Source of the DNA: CAVSWN01 sp046728115
Lineage (GTDB): Bacteria; Acidobacteriota; Vicinamibacteria; Vicinamibacterales; CAVVIG01
Length of the DNA stretch: 17,473 nucleotides
Direction of reading: 5' to 3'
Assembly: GCA_046728115.1 (NCBI GenBank)
Contig: JBKPDW010000078.1
Location: forward strand, 1-17,473
Positions 1 through 7,405 of the stretch are shown here, piece by piece (the first letter of the stretch is position 1; each line of letters opens with the position of its first letter). Under the pieces are notes generated by a model. It had not been told where the DNA came from. It made no database searches and worked only from the letters and a program-made list of their open reading frames with translations. Position numbers and translations under genes: made by a program.

Positions 1-782
1 AAATCACGCGCGTGATCGGGTACGTGCGCGATTTCTGCGGCAACCCTTCGTGGCCGAGCGGCAATTTGAATCTGCCACGCTCGCTCGTCACCGAAAAGGC
101 ATATCCCGACAATGAAGCGTTCGTCACGACGTCGGTACCGACCTCCTACACCGATCGCGTCAACACGCGTTTCGTCTACGAACACCGCCTGGGCGCGAGA
201 AGCCAGTACGAGGTGCAGGTTCCCTTCAACGACGTGCAGTTTCCCGGTGGATGGAATCACGGGCTCGGCGACATCGCCGTAGCGTTCAAGCAGGTCGTTC
301 TGGCCAGCCCTCGCCACGGCTCTATCCTGAGCGGCAGTGCCGAGCTGACGCTACCGACGGGAAAGGAAACCGAGGGCCTGGGCAATCGCCTCGTCGTCAT
401 CGAACCGTTCGCGACCTTCAGCCAGATCCTGTCGCACGGCATGTTCGTCCACACGCAGCTGGGGATCGGCATTCCGCTGAACATCCAAACCGCGACAAAC
501 GAACTGTTCTGGCGCGCGGCCGTCGGTCGGAGCTTCGCCGCACCGCGGTTCGGACGCGTCTGGTCGCCGATGATCGAGGTGCTCGGCCTTCGCGAGTTGG
601 TGTTCGACGAGCGCAACCGATGGGATATCGTCCCCGAGCTGCAGGTGACGCTGAGCAAGCGGCGGCACATCACGGCAAGCGGCGGAGTTCGATTTCCGCT
701 GAACCTGCGATCGCGGCCCACGACCGTAATCGTGTCTGGGCTGTGGAGCTGGTCACAAGGCGGCGTGTTCTCGGGCTGGTGA
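1..782 (+). CDS. Outer-membrane beta-barrel protein, C-terminal part (5' end outside window)
   Basis: The frame is open to the left edge, so the gene starts before the window. The first GTG in frame, at 12, is probably internal. About 260 residues are visible. After a short N-terminal stretch rich in Cys, Trp, Pro and Leu (VRDFCGNPSWP, then NLPRSLVTEKAYP), the rest alternates polar and hydrophobic residues with many aromatics, for example FVYEHRLGARSQYEVQVPF, and ends in a strand-like segment with a near-terminal Trp. This is the pattern of an outer-membrane beta-barrel. The N-terminal stretch resembles the tail of a c-type cytochrome domain joined to a barrel, but no CXXCH is visible here, so that is inference. 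The stop lies 9 bp before the multiheme cytochrome start, suggesting cotranscription and a joint role in electron transfer across the outer membrane. It could instead be an unrelated porin-like protein. Confidence 0.6.
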   Translation, partial: ITRVIGYVRDFCGNPSWPSGNLNLPRSLVTEKAYPDNEAFVTTSVPTSYTDRVNTRFVYEHRLGARSQYEVQVPFNDVQFPGGWNHGLGDIAVAFKQVVLASPRHGSILSGSAELTLPTGKETEGLGNRLVVIEPFATFSQILSHGMFVHTQLGIGIPLNIQTATNELFWRAAVGRSFAAPRFGRVWSPMIEVLGLRELVFDERNRWDIVPELQVTLSKRRHITASGGVRFPLNLRSRPTTVIVSGLWSWSQGGVFSGW

Positions 783-791
783 CGCTTTTCG

Positions 792-2429
792 ATGATCTCA
801 TTGACGCCTTTTCGCGCCTTGTTCACCGTTGGCGTGGCCATCTGGCTGTGCATGGCGTGCGCCCGACCGATCAGGGCCAATCAGCCATCGCAACGAGCCG
901 CGCAACGGGACTCGGTCCCCGTTTTCCAAACCGCGGACGCCTGTCTCGCCTGTCATAACGGTCTCAGCACGACGTCCGGCGAAGATGTGTCGATCGGTTC
1001 GGATTGGCGCGGCTCGATGATGGCCAACGCCGCGCACGATCCGTACTGGCAGGCGTCGGTGCGGCGCGAGACGATCGATCATCCGGACGCAGCCGCCGAC
1101 ATCGAGGACAGGTGCGCTGCCTGCCATCTACCGATGGCACGTGCGCGGGCTGCCTCGATGAATCGGAAGGGACAGGTGTTTGCCCATCTGTCGCCGCGCC
1201 TGCGCATGCGAAGCGAAAGCCGGCTGGCTCAGGATGGCGTGTCGTGCACGATCTGCCATCAAATCTCCGGGCGGAATCTCGAGACCGCCGACAGTTTCAA
1301 CGGCGGGTTCGCGATCGAGCGCGAATCGATACTCGGGCCCTTCACCGTCGACGCTGGACGGGCAATGGTCATGCAGTCCGCGACCGACTATCGGCCGGTG
1401 GAAGCGACGCACGTTCGCAAGTCGGAGCTGTGTGCGACGTGCCACACGCAATTCACGCGGGCCCTTGGGCCGCACGGCGAGATCATCGGCGCGTTGCCCG
1501 AACAAACACCGTTTCTCGAATGGCGTCGAAGCGCATTCCGCGACCAGCAGAGCTGCCAGTCATGTCACATGCCGGTCGTGCAAGAGTCGATACCAATTGC
1601 CTCCGTGCTCGGCACGCCCCGCGAGGGGTTGGCCAGGCACGTGTTTCGGGGCGGAAATTTCTTCGTGCTCGGGATGTTGAACCGCTTCCGGGCCGATCTC
1701 GGCGTTCAGGCGATCTCTTCGGAGCTTCAGATGGCGCTGCGGCATACCATCAATCAGCTTCAGACGGACACGGCAGCAGTGTCGGTCGCCCAGACTGATC
1801 GCGCCGGTAATCGGCTCGACATCGAGGTCGTCATCACGAACCTGACAGGACACAAGTTGCCGACCGGGTTTCCGTCGCGGCGCGCGTGGATTCATCTGGC
1901 CGTGCGGGATGCGGCGGGCCGGGCAATCTTCGAGTCTGGCGCGATATCGGCCGACGGGCGGATCGCCGGCAACGACAATGACGAGGATCCACAGCGGTTC
2001 GAGCCTCACTACGCCACGATTCGCCGAGGCGACGAGGTTCAGATCTACGAATCGATCGTCGGCGACGTCAACGGCAACGTGACGACCGGATTGCTGAGCG
2101 GCGTGCGGTACGTCAAGGACAATCGCTTGCTCCCGGAAGGGTTCGACAAGGGCACGGCCGAGCCGGATATCGCCGTGATTGGGGATGCAGCGCGCGATGC
2201 TGATTTCTCAGGCGGGCGAGATCGCGTGCACTACACCGTCGACCTTCCCGATGCGACGAGTCCGATCACGATCGAGGTCGAGTTACGCTTTCAGCCGGTC
2301 GGTTTCAGATGGGCACGCAATCTGGCCGATTACACGTCCGCCGAGACGCGCCAATTCGGCCGCTACTACGATGTGATGTCCTCCACGTCGTCCATCGTGC
2401 TTGCGCACGCGGCCACCTCCGTGAAGTAA
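792..2429 (+). CDS. Secreted pentaheme c-type cytochrome
   Basis: This 545-residue protein is a periplasmic or cell-surface electron carrier binding heme covalently. The N-terminus has a hydrophobic export segment (residues about 8-24), with Cys20 and Cys23 near its end, so lipidation is possible but the lipobox is not canonical. Five CXXCH heme sites are visible: CLACH 51-55, CAACH 108-112, CTICH 152-156, CATCH 214-218 and CQSCH 255-259. Several other His residues could be distal ligands. Residues about 325-540 contain no heme motif. They form a beta-rich domain beginning near NLTGHKLPTGFPSRRAW, a segment typical of multiheme cytochromes of respiratory and extracellular electron-transfer systems. 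ATG 792 is the first start after the upstream stop and is directly followed by the signal sequence. No clear Shine-Dalgarno is seen. The electron donor and acceptor cannot be read from the sequence. Confidence 0.85.
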   Translation: MISLTPFRALFTVGVAIWLCMACARPIRANQPSQRAAQRDSVPVFQTADACLACHNGLSTTSGEDVSIGSDWRGSMMANAAHDPYWQASVRRETIDHPDAAADIEDRCAACHLPMARARAASMNRKGQVFAHLSPRLRMRSESRLAQDGVSCTICHQISGRNLETADSFNGGFAIERESILGPFTVDAGRAMVMQSATDYRPVEATHVRKSELCATCHTQFTRALGPHGEIIGALPEQTPFLEWRRSAFRDQQSCQSCHMPVVQESIPIASVLGTPREGLARHVFRGGNFFVLGMLNRFRADLGVQAISSELQMALRHTINQLQTDTAAVSVAQTDRAGNRLDIEVVITNLTGHKLPTGFPSRRAWIHLAVRDAAGRAIFESGAISADGRIAGNDNDEDPQRFEPHYATIRRGDEVQIYESIVGDVNGNVTTGLLSGVRYVKDNRLLPEGFDKGTAEPDIAVIGDAARDADFSGGRDRVHYTVDLPDATSPITIEVELRFQPVGFRWARNLADYTSAETRQFGRYYDVMSSTSSIVLAHAATSVK

Positions 2430-2466
2430 GGCTGGACCGCGAGGTCATGCCGAGCGAGCGGCGCGA

Positions 2467-4083
2467 TTATCCGTTGTAACGGACGAGGACAGCTGTGATG
2501 TCGTCGCTCTGCGTGGCATCGCCGCAGAACGCGCGTACGTCGGCGAAGAGGGCGTCGAGCACCTCCTGAGGCGGCTTGCCGGCATGCTTCGTCACACAGG
2601 CGATGAGCCTCTCGTCGGTGAACTCTTCGCCGTCTTCGTTCATCGCCTCGCTGACGCCGTCGCTGAACGACACGATCAGGTCGCCCGGGGCGAGTTTGAC
2701 GGTTTCCTCGTCAAACGTGGCAGCCTCGAACAGGCCAAGCACCACACCGCCGGTCTCGAGTCGCCGGACACCGGACGGCGAAACGACCATCGGAGCGTTG
2801 TGTCCGGCGTTGCAGTACATAAGCGAGCCGTCCGGCGACAGCATGCCGTAAAACGTGGTCAGGAAACGGGCTTCGATGGCGCGGCGGAACAGGCCGTGGT
2901 TGAGTCGGGTGATCAGCGGCGCCGCGCTCGCCTGGTAGGTCGCCTCGGCGCTGAACATGCCGAGGACGGCAGCCGCCAGCAGCGCGGCTGGCGAACCCTT
3001 CCCGGCGACATCGCCGACGATGAAGCCGAAGCCCCCGGCCGGGAGATCGACATAGTCGTAGAAGTCCCCGCCCACCGCGCGGCACGCCACCGACTGAGCT
3101 GCGGCCGAAAAAAACTGGCCCTCGCGATTGCCGGTTGGCAGCAGCGCCTGTTGAATCGATGCGGCGACCTTGAGCTCCTGTTCGAATTTCGCTTTGTCGA
3201 GCGCCTCGCGATACAGGCGCGCGTTCTCGATGGCGAGAGCCGCCTCGGCAGAGAGCGTATCGAGCGCCGCAACGGACGACGCGGATCGCAGGGCGCCCCG
3301 CTCCCGGCTGTCCAGATACAGCACGCCGATGATTTCTTCGGCGCCCTTCTGCTCCGCACGCTCGACGTACCGGACCAGTCGCAGCGGCGTGCATAGCACG
3401 TGGCGGATGCCGAGGGCGACGGTGCCGGTGTGGAGCTGCGCCAGGTCGCCGTCGAGGAGGTCTTCGACGATCGTCTGCTGCCCGGTCGAGTACACGTTCT
3501 CCGGAATCTTGCGGCTCGTCTCGAACGTGCGGCCGGACAGCGTCACCTTGCCGCGTGCGCGGGCCAGGTGGAACACGAGCTCCTTCTCGCGATTGGCGAG
3601 CATGATGAAGCCGCGCTCGGCGCCAGTCACCTCGATGGCGGAATCGAGCACGAGCGCGAGCACCTCGTCGAGCACACGCCCCGATCCGAGCGCGCGCAAC
3701 GCCTCCAGCAGTGCGGCCATCTGACGCAGTTCCGTCGCCGCCGAAATCGCGCTGCGCTCGACCGACGGGGCCTCGTCGTCGACGAAGAAGACGATGTCGG
3801 TGTCCCCTGCCTGACCGAGGCGGATCGTATCGCCGTGCGTGAGCACCCGTTCGGCGACCCGCTCGCCGTTGACGAACGTGCCGAATCGCGATTGCTTGTC
3901 GCGGATCGTGCACACGCCTTTTTCGAGCGTGATCTCGGCGTGCACGCGCGAAATATCGGCACCGGGCAGCCGCAGGTCCGTCTCGCTTCGGCGGCCCATG
4001 GTGAAGAGTGCCTTGTCGATTGGAACGATGCGGCGGCCTAGAGCGTCGGTGACGACCAGACGCGGCGCTGGAGCATCTGCCAT
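2467..4083 (-). CDS. FHA-GAF-SpoIIE/PP2C serine phosphatase (RsbU-like regulator)
   Basis: This is a 538-residue cytoplasmic signalling protein. Residues about 10-100 form an FHA phosphothreonine-binding domain with the expected GRR (30-32), SRVHAE (45-50) and NG (72-73). Residues about 125-290 fit a GAF sensor domain. A short helical linker (290-315) leads to a SpoIIE-type PP2C phosphatase (325-537). The metal-binding acidic motifs are present: VGGDFYDY with D340, VGDVAGKG with D358, SDGVSEA with D475, and SDDITAVLVRY with D527/D528. The phosphatase is therefore predicted to be active. Such enzymes dephosphorylate anti-sigma-antagonist (STAS) proteins or similar partners. No STAS or RsbW-like partner lies nearby, so the substrate is unknown. 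The FHA domain implies that Ser/Thr kinase output recruits or controls it. The ATG at 4083 faces truA across 24 bp and has no Shine-Dalgarno. Confidence 0.9.
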   Translation of the reverse strand: MADAPAPRLVVTDALGRRIVPIDKALFTMGRRSETDLRLPGADISRVHAEITLEKGVCTIRDKQSRFGTFVNGERVAERVLTHGDTIRLGQAGDTDIVFFVDDEAPSVERSAISAATELRQMAALLEALRALGSGRVLDEVLALVLDSAIEVTGAERGFIMLANREKELVFHLARARGKVTLSGRTFETSRKIPENVYSTGQQTIVEDLLDGDLAQLHTGTVALGIRHVLCTPLRLVRYVERAEQKGAEEIIGVLYLDSRERGALRSASSVAALDTLSAEAALAIENARLYREALDKAKFEQELKVAASIQQALLPTGNREGQFFSAAAQSVACRAVGGDFYDYVDLPAGGFGFIVGDVAGKGSPAALLAAAVLGMFSAEATYQASAAPLITRLNHGLFRRAIEARFLTTFYGMLSPDGSLMYCNAGHNAPMVVSPSGVRRLETGGVVLGLFEAATFDEETVKLAPGDLIVSFSDGVSEAMNEDGEEFTDERLIACVTKHAGKPPQEVLDALFADVRAFCGDATQSDDITAVLVRYNG

Positions 4084-4092
4084 TAGAAACGC

Positions 4093-4104
4093 CGATTATA
4101 ATCG
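4093..4104. promoter_or_regulatory. Palindromic bidirectional -10 element CGATTATAATCG
   Basis: The 12-bp sequence CGATTATAATCG is its own reverse complement and reads TATAAT on both strands (4097-4102 plus, 4100-4095 minus). It sits in the 24-bp gap between two divergent genes. A plus-strand start about 6-7 bases downstream of the -10 falls on the truA ATG at 4108, which would make truA mRNA leaderless. No good -35 is visible for the plus strand. Confidence 0.5.
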
Positions 4105-4121
4105 AGGATGCCGCGTTTCAA
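4095..4121 (-). promoter_or_regulatory. Candidate sigma-70 promoter for the FHA-GAF-phosphatase gene
   Basis: On the minus strand TTGAAA (4121-4116) is followed after 15 bp by a perfect TATAAT (4100-4095). The -35 lies inside the first codons of truA. The spacer is two bases shorter than optimal. A start near 4088 would leave about five bases before the ATG at 4083, consistent with the lack of a Shine-Dalgarno there. This is pattern matching only. Confidence 0.45.
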
Positions 4122-4896
4122 GCTCACCATCGAGTACGCAGGCACGCGTTATAGCGGCTGGCAGATCCAGAAGAACGCGCGCACGGTGCAGGGCGAGATC
4201 GACCGCGCCGTTCGCACGGTCACCGGTCGGAAGGACTTCGAACTCTACGGATCGGGCCGCACCGATGCGGGCGTGCACGCGACTGCGCAGATCGCGCATC
4301 TCGACGTCAGCACATCACTGCCCGCCGACACGCTGTGCCGCCGATTGAACGACGAATTGCCGGCCGACATCCATATCCTCGCGGGGCAACAGGTACCTCG
4401 CCGGTTTCACGCGCGCCACGACGCCGTGGCTCGCCGCTACCTTTACCAGATTGCACGCCGTCGCACAGCATTCGCGAAACCGTATGTGTGGTGGGTCAAA
4501 GAGCCTCTCGAACTGGACCGCATGTGTGCGGCCGCTCGCACATTCCTCGGAATGCGCGACTTTCAGTCGTTCGCGGCGCGCGACGACGACGATGACGGTG
4601 ACCGCTCGACCGTGGTGTTGGTGGATCGTCTGGACATCGCGGGCCACGGCCACCTAATCCTCGTGGCCATCGAAGGATCACATTTCTTGTGGAGGATGGT
4701 CCGACGGATCGTCGGCGTCCTGGTCGAGATCGGCCGCGGCGGCCTCGAGCCAGCTGCCGCAGCGACATTCATGCGCGAGTCGTCGGCCGCACCGGCACGC
4801 CTCACTGCACCCGCGTCAGGGTTGTTCCTCGAACGCGTGTACTACGCTGGCGACGAGCGAAACGACGATCCGCCGCATCCCGTGACACCGTTCTAA
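4108..4896 (+). CDS. truA: tRNA pseudouridine(38-40) synthase TruA
   Basis: TruA converts U38-U40 of the tRNA anticodon stem to pseudouridine. The 262-residue length is normal for the family. The N-terminal IEYAGTRYSGWQIQ and the catalytic motif GSGRTDAGVHA with the nucleophile Asp53 are intact, as are the conserved HARHDAVARRYLYQI segment near residue 100 and the C-terminal FLWRMVRRIVG. The ATG at 4108 starts directly at the conserved N-terminus and has no Shine-Dalgarno. A palindromic -10 four bases upstream suggests a leaderless transcript. The gene is divergent from the phosphatase and convergent with the DUF3810 gene, from which it is separated by 42 bp with no clear terminator. Confidence 0.96.
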   Translation: MPRFKLTIEYAGTRYSGWQIQKNARTVQGEIDRAVRTVTGRKDFELYGSGRTDAGVHATAQIAHLDVSTSLPADTLCRRLNDELPADIHILAGQQVPRRFHARHDAVARRYLYQIARRRTAFAKPYVWWVKEPLELDRMCAAARTFLGMRDFQSFAARDDDDDGDRSTVVLVDRLDIAGHGHLILVAIEGSHFLWRMVRRIVGVLVEIGRGGLEPAAAATFMRESSAAPARLTAPASGLFLERVYYAGDERNDDPPHPVTPF

Positions 4897-4938
4897 GCCG
4901 TCCTGCCCTCCGCGCGACTGCCCCATCTGCTCTTCCAC

Positions 4939-6012
4939 TTACCTGGATGCACTCGGATTGAAACGTGTTCCAAGCACGATTCGTACGACCTCCGTATAAC
5001 TGGCAACACCCGATTCGACGCGATTGGCCTTGAGATACTGGTCGTAGACACGCCAGCCGACGTTCGCAACGCGAGGGCTTCTGTTCCGCAACGCACGATC
5101 GGCGATCGCCCGCAGGTCGGCGCGAGGCCCTGCACCGACGCGCGCCTGGAGATCGCGTCGGTCGCGCGCCGGCAGCGTCGAGTCTGCCTCGCTGTACAGA
5201 AACAGCCAGCCGCTGTATTGCTGCGGGGTGTCGCCGTGCATGCACATGAACCAGCCGACGAAACTCGCTTCGCCTTCGTCGGCGTAGCCGGCGAGGTGCG
5301 CCCACTCATGCGCGGTGATGATGGGGCGTTCCACATCGAGAAGATCCGACACCACCAGCGTCTCGAGAAAAAAAGGATCGGTCATGCCGTCCACTGTGGC
5401 GCGTCGGAAATACGGATTCAGCAGCGTCCATTTCGGTCGGGCGGGAACCACGACGCCGCCAGCCCCGAGATCCCGAAGCGCGACGGCGAAGGCCGACGCC
5501 AGTCGCGCATCGATTGCGCGCGCCTCGGGAAAGCCAGCACGGTGAGCAGGATCGTATAGCGCGTTCATTCGATCGATCGTCGTGTCAGTCAGCGCGCGCA
5601 GGGCCTCGAGCGATACTCGCGTGTGATCGAAACCAAGCATATCGGTCAGCGGAACGCGGCGGTAGTTGAGCCCCCAGCACGCGAGAAACAGCACGTACAA
5701 GGCAGCGGCCCAGACGGCTGTGCGTGTGACAATCCGCAGGATCGTCGGGGGCCATCCGCGCGATCGATGTCGCACGACATCCAAAACCATCAGGGTGACC
5801 CACGCCGCGAAAACGCCGATGACCATCACGTCGAACAGTGCGATCGGAACGACGTTGGACGTTGACGTGGCGAACGCCTGCCACACCGGATACAGGCTCG
5901 TGGAATACGCGCGCTCGACGAGTTGCGCTGGAAGGGGGACGAACGCGGCGATCAGCGCCACGCCCGCGATCGTTAGACGCGCCTGTACGCCTGTCGACAC
6001 TCCGTCGGGCAC
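4939..6012 (-). CDS. DUF3810-like membrane protein with HEXXH zinc-peptidase motif
   Basis: This 357-residue protein has three hydrophobic segments near the N-terminus (about residues 11-28, 54-80 and 96-114), followed by a long soluble domain. The end of the third segment reads FLACWGLNYRRVPL, typical of DUF3810. HEWAH (235-239) matches the HEXXH zincin motif, and GYADEGEASFVGW places Glu248 as a plausible third zinc ligand. I infer a membrane-anchored zinc metalloprotease; the substrate is unknown. The start chosen is GTG 6012, 10 bp after the stop of the upstream dienelactone hydrolase gene, suggesting one operon. Only a weak Shine-Dalgarno is visible, and a second in-frame GTG five codons in is possible. 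The assignment rests on motif memory, not a profile search. Confidence 0.75.
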   Translation of the reverse strand: MPDGVSTGVQARLTIAGVALIAAFVPLPAQLVERAYSTSLYPVWQAFATSTSNVVPIALFDVMVIGVFAAWVTLMVLDVVRHRSRGWPPTILRIVTRTAVWAAALYVLFLACWGLNYRRVPLTDMLGFDHTRVSLEALRALTDTTIDRMNALYDPAHRAGFPEARAIDARLASAFAVALRDLGAGGVVVPARPKWTLLNPYFRRATVDGMTDPFFLETLVVSDLLDVERPIITAHEWAHLAGYADEGEASFVGWFMCMHGDTPQQYSGWLFLYSEADSTLPARDRRDLQARVGAGPRADLRAIADRALRNRSPRVANVGWRVYDQYLKANRVESGVASYTEVVRIVLGTRFNPSASR

Positions 6013-6022
6013 CGGCGCCTGG

Positions 6023-6700
6023 TCAGGCGGACAATTCGCGTCGAAGGAAAGTCACGGTCCTCGCCCACGCGTCAGCGGCTGCCGCCGCATCGTAGACCTC
6101 AGGCCGGTGATCGTTGAAAAACGCGTGATCGGCGTTTTCGTAGGTGTGAAATTCGTGGCGTTTCCCGAGGCGCGTCAGCTCCCGGTCGAGATCCTTGACA
6201 CGGTGCGGCGTGACGAAACCGTCCTTTCCCGCATACAACCCGAGCACGGTTGCCTCGAGATGCGGCAGGTCCGGCTGGATTTTCGGATGCCCACCGTAAA
6301 AGATCACGCAGGCGCCGACGTCGCGATTCTTCGAGGCGGCAAACAGCGACAAGGCGCCGCCCATGCAGAAGCCGACCGTGCCGATTTTCCTGGACGTCAC
6401 CTCGGGCTGAGCGGCGAGGTGACGGATTGCGCCTGCGAGATCGCGCTCCACTTCGTCCACACGCATCGCCATCATCAGTTTGCCCGCCTCGTCCGGCGAC
6501 GTCGTGGTCTTGCCGTGATAAAGGTCGGGCGCCAACGCGACGAATCCTTCGTCGGCCAGACGGTCGGCGATGTGTTCGATGTGAGGGACGAGGCCCCACC
6601 ATTCTTGAATGACGATGACGCCAGGACCGCGGCCCTTGGGACGCGCAAGGTAACCGACGGTCTGAGTGCCGTTTGGTGTGAACGTCACGCGCTCGCCCAT
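6023..6700 (-). CDS. Dienelactone hydrolase family alpha/beta-hydrolase
   Basis: This 225-residue cytoplasmic alpha/beta-hydrolase has no signal peptide. The family triad is in place: Cys112 in GFCMGG, Asp160 in YAGKDGFV and His192 in NADHAFF. Glu33 in VIQEWWG matches the residue that activates the cysteine in carboxymethylenebutenolidase. The reaction would be hydrolysis of a lactone or small ester, but members of this family are widespread outside aromatic degradation and no such pathway genes lie nearby, so no specific substrate is claimed. The ATG at 6700 is preceded by GAGGG with 6-base spacing, a good Shine-Dalgarno. The DUF3810 gene follows 10 bp after its stop. Confidence 0.9.
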   Translation of the reverse strand: MGERVTFTPNGTQTVGYLARPKGRGPGVIVIQEWWGLVPHIEHIADRLADEGFVALAPDLYHGKTTTSPDEAGKLMMAMRVDEVERDLAGAIRHLAAQPEVTSRKIGTVGFCMGGALSLFAASKNRDVGACVIFYGGHPKIQPDLPHLEATVLGLYAGKDGFVTPHRVKDLDRELTRLGKRHEFHTYENADHAFFNDHRPEVYDAAAAADAWARTVTFLRRELSA

Positions 6701-6715
6701 GGCGGACCCTCAAGA

Positions 6716-6815
6716 TTGCTTATTGCTGATTTCTGATTGCTGACTGCAAATTGGTATTGCTAATTGCTTACTTCAATTTCATTTGAATAAGCAATCAGCA
6801 AGTTGCCATCAGCAA
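6716..6815. repeat. Array A: heptamer units in two opposed arms
   Basis: The left arm reads TTGCTTA, TTGCTGA, TTTCTGA, TTGCTGA in strict 7-bp steps (6716-6743). The right arm reads TAAGCAA, TCAGCAA, GTTGCCA, TCAGCAA (6788-6815), whose reverse complements are TTGCTTA, TTGCTGA, TGGCAAC, TTGCTGA. The arms flank about 44 bp of AT-rich sequence. The array fills the gap between two minus-strand genes. Confidence 0.8.
6763..6795 (-). terminator. Hairpin downstream of the small membrane-protein gene
   Basis: ATTGCTTA (6763-6770) pairs with TAAGCAAT (6788-6795), and inside it TTCAA (6772-6776) pairs with TTGAA (6783-6787), giving 13 bp with one bulged C and a 6-base loop. It lies 26 bases past the stop at 6821 on the minus strand. 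There is no U-tract, so terminator activity is uncertain. The outer arms belong to repeat array A. Confidence 0.3.
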
Positions 6816-6820
6816 GTCGA

Positions 6821-7327
6821 TCAGTCGCGGCGCGGCTCGGGCGGCGGTGCAGCTACCGGCGAGGAGGGTGGCGGCGGAGGCAGCGGGTCGACGCGCGAGG
6901 GCATCGACACTTCCGCGGGGCCCTCGAAGAGGCTGTTCAGGAGGAACGCAAGCCCGATCATCACCAAAAACCCACCGACGCCGATGCCGATGGACACATC
7001 CGCGGTACTCGCGACGAGCAGCATCAACCCGAACCCGACGCCCATCATCGTCACGCCAGCTCGACGATGGCGCCCGTGGATCCTTCGCCGCACCGTCACG
7101 CGATCGTGGAGAGCCATCGCGCGATCGAACCCGCCCGGATCGACCTCTGGCGGCGGAACCAGACCGCGCTCGATCAGCGCGATTCGCTCCCTGATCTCCA
7201 GTTCTCTCACGCGGGAGCGCAACACGACCTTCACGGTCACATAAACGAACCCCCCGATGACGGCGACCATCGGGATGAGGAACATGATGATCGGAATCAC
7301 GAGGCCGAGAGTGTCGCCCATATCCAT
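6821..7327 (-). CDS. Small membrane protein, DUF6249-like, predicted ECF target
   Basis: This 168-residue protein has an N-terminal transmembrane helix (about 7-31), a charged cytoplasmic-type stretch with RELEIRERIALIERG (41-55), and a helical hairpin of two further membrane segments (about 91-108 and 112-133). The tail is proline-rich (148-165). The layout and the RERIALIERGL motif recall DUF6249-type proteins found beside sigma/anti-sigma pairs; I hold that name loosely. The gene is divergent from the ECF sigma factor and has its own mirror copy of the sigma promoter, so it is probably part of that regulon. A membrane-stress or envelope role is inference. Start ATG 7327 is used; Met3 at 7321 is an alternative. 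Confidence 0.75.
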   Translation of the reverse strand: MDMGDTLGLVIPIIMFLIPMVAVIGGFVYVTVKVVLRSRVRELEIRERIALIERGLVPPPEVDPGGFDRAMALHDRVTVRRRIHGRHRRAGVTMMGVGFGLMLLVASTADVSIGIGVGGFLVMIGLAFLLNSLFEGPAEVSMPSRVDPLPPPPPSSPVAAPPPEPRRD

Positions 7328-7353
7328 GCAATCGTAGCGATTTGCCTAACCTC

Positions 7354-7384
7354 ATTAGACTGAAACGGTTCGCGAATTGTTTCA
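7354..7384 (-). promoter_or_regulatory. ECF-type promoter for the small membrane-protein gene
   Basis: On the minus strand TGAAACAA (7384-7377) is followed by exactly 17 bp and TCTAAT (7359-7354). The -35 with an AAC core and the -10 TCTAA fit ECF sigma promoters. The same two boxes with the same spacing occur on the plus strand in front of the sigma gene. Predicted transcription begins near 7347, about 20 bases before the ATG at 7327. Confidence 0.65.
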
Positions 7385-7405
7385 GCAGCCGCGCTGAAAC
7401 AATTC
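7374..7405. repeat. Perfect 13-bp inverted repeat between divergent ECF promoters
   Basis: GAATTGTTTCAGC (7374-7386) and GCTGAAACAATTC (7393-7405) are exact reverse complements separated by AGCCGC. Each arm contains the -35 element of one divergent promoter. A third related half-site, TGAAAC, lies at 7361-7366. Confidence 0.9.

Noticed and set aside
852..866. Lipoprotein signal in the multiheme cytochrome (Cys20 or Cys23)
   Set aside because: Neither cysteine has a canonical lipobox; a normal signal peptide is equally likely, so no lipidation is claimed.
2430..2466. Bidirectional terminator between the cytochrome and phosphatase genes
   Set aside because: Only a 4-bp GCCG/CGGC stem (2449-2462) without U-tract is visible, too weak to support.
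4897..4938. Terminator between convergent truA and the DUF3810 gene
   Set aside because: No stem-loop with a U-tract could be found in the 42-bp gap.
5666..6736. Plus-strand open frame of 356 codons opposite the DUF3810 and hydrolase genes
   Set aside because: The opposite strand encodes a catalytic triad protein and a HEXXH membrane protein with proper starts; this frame has neither motif nor sensible composition and spans two real genes.
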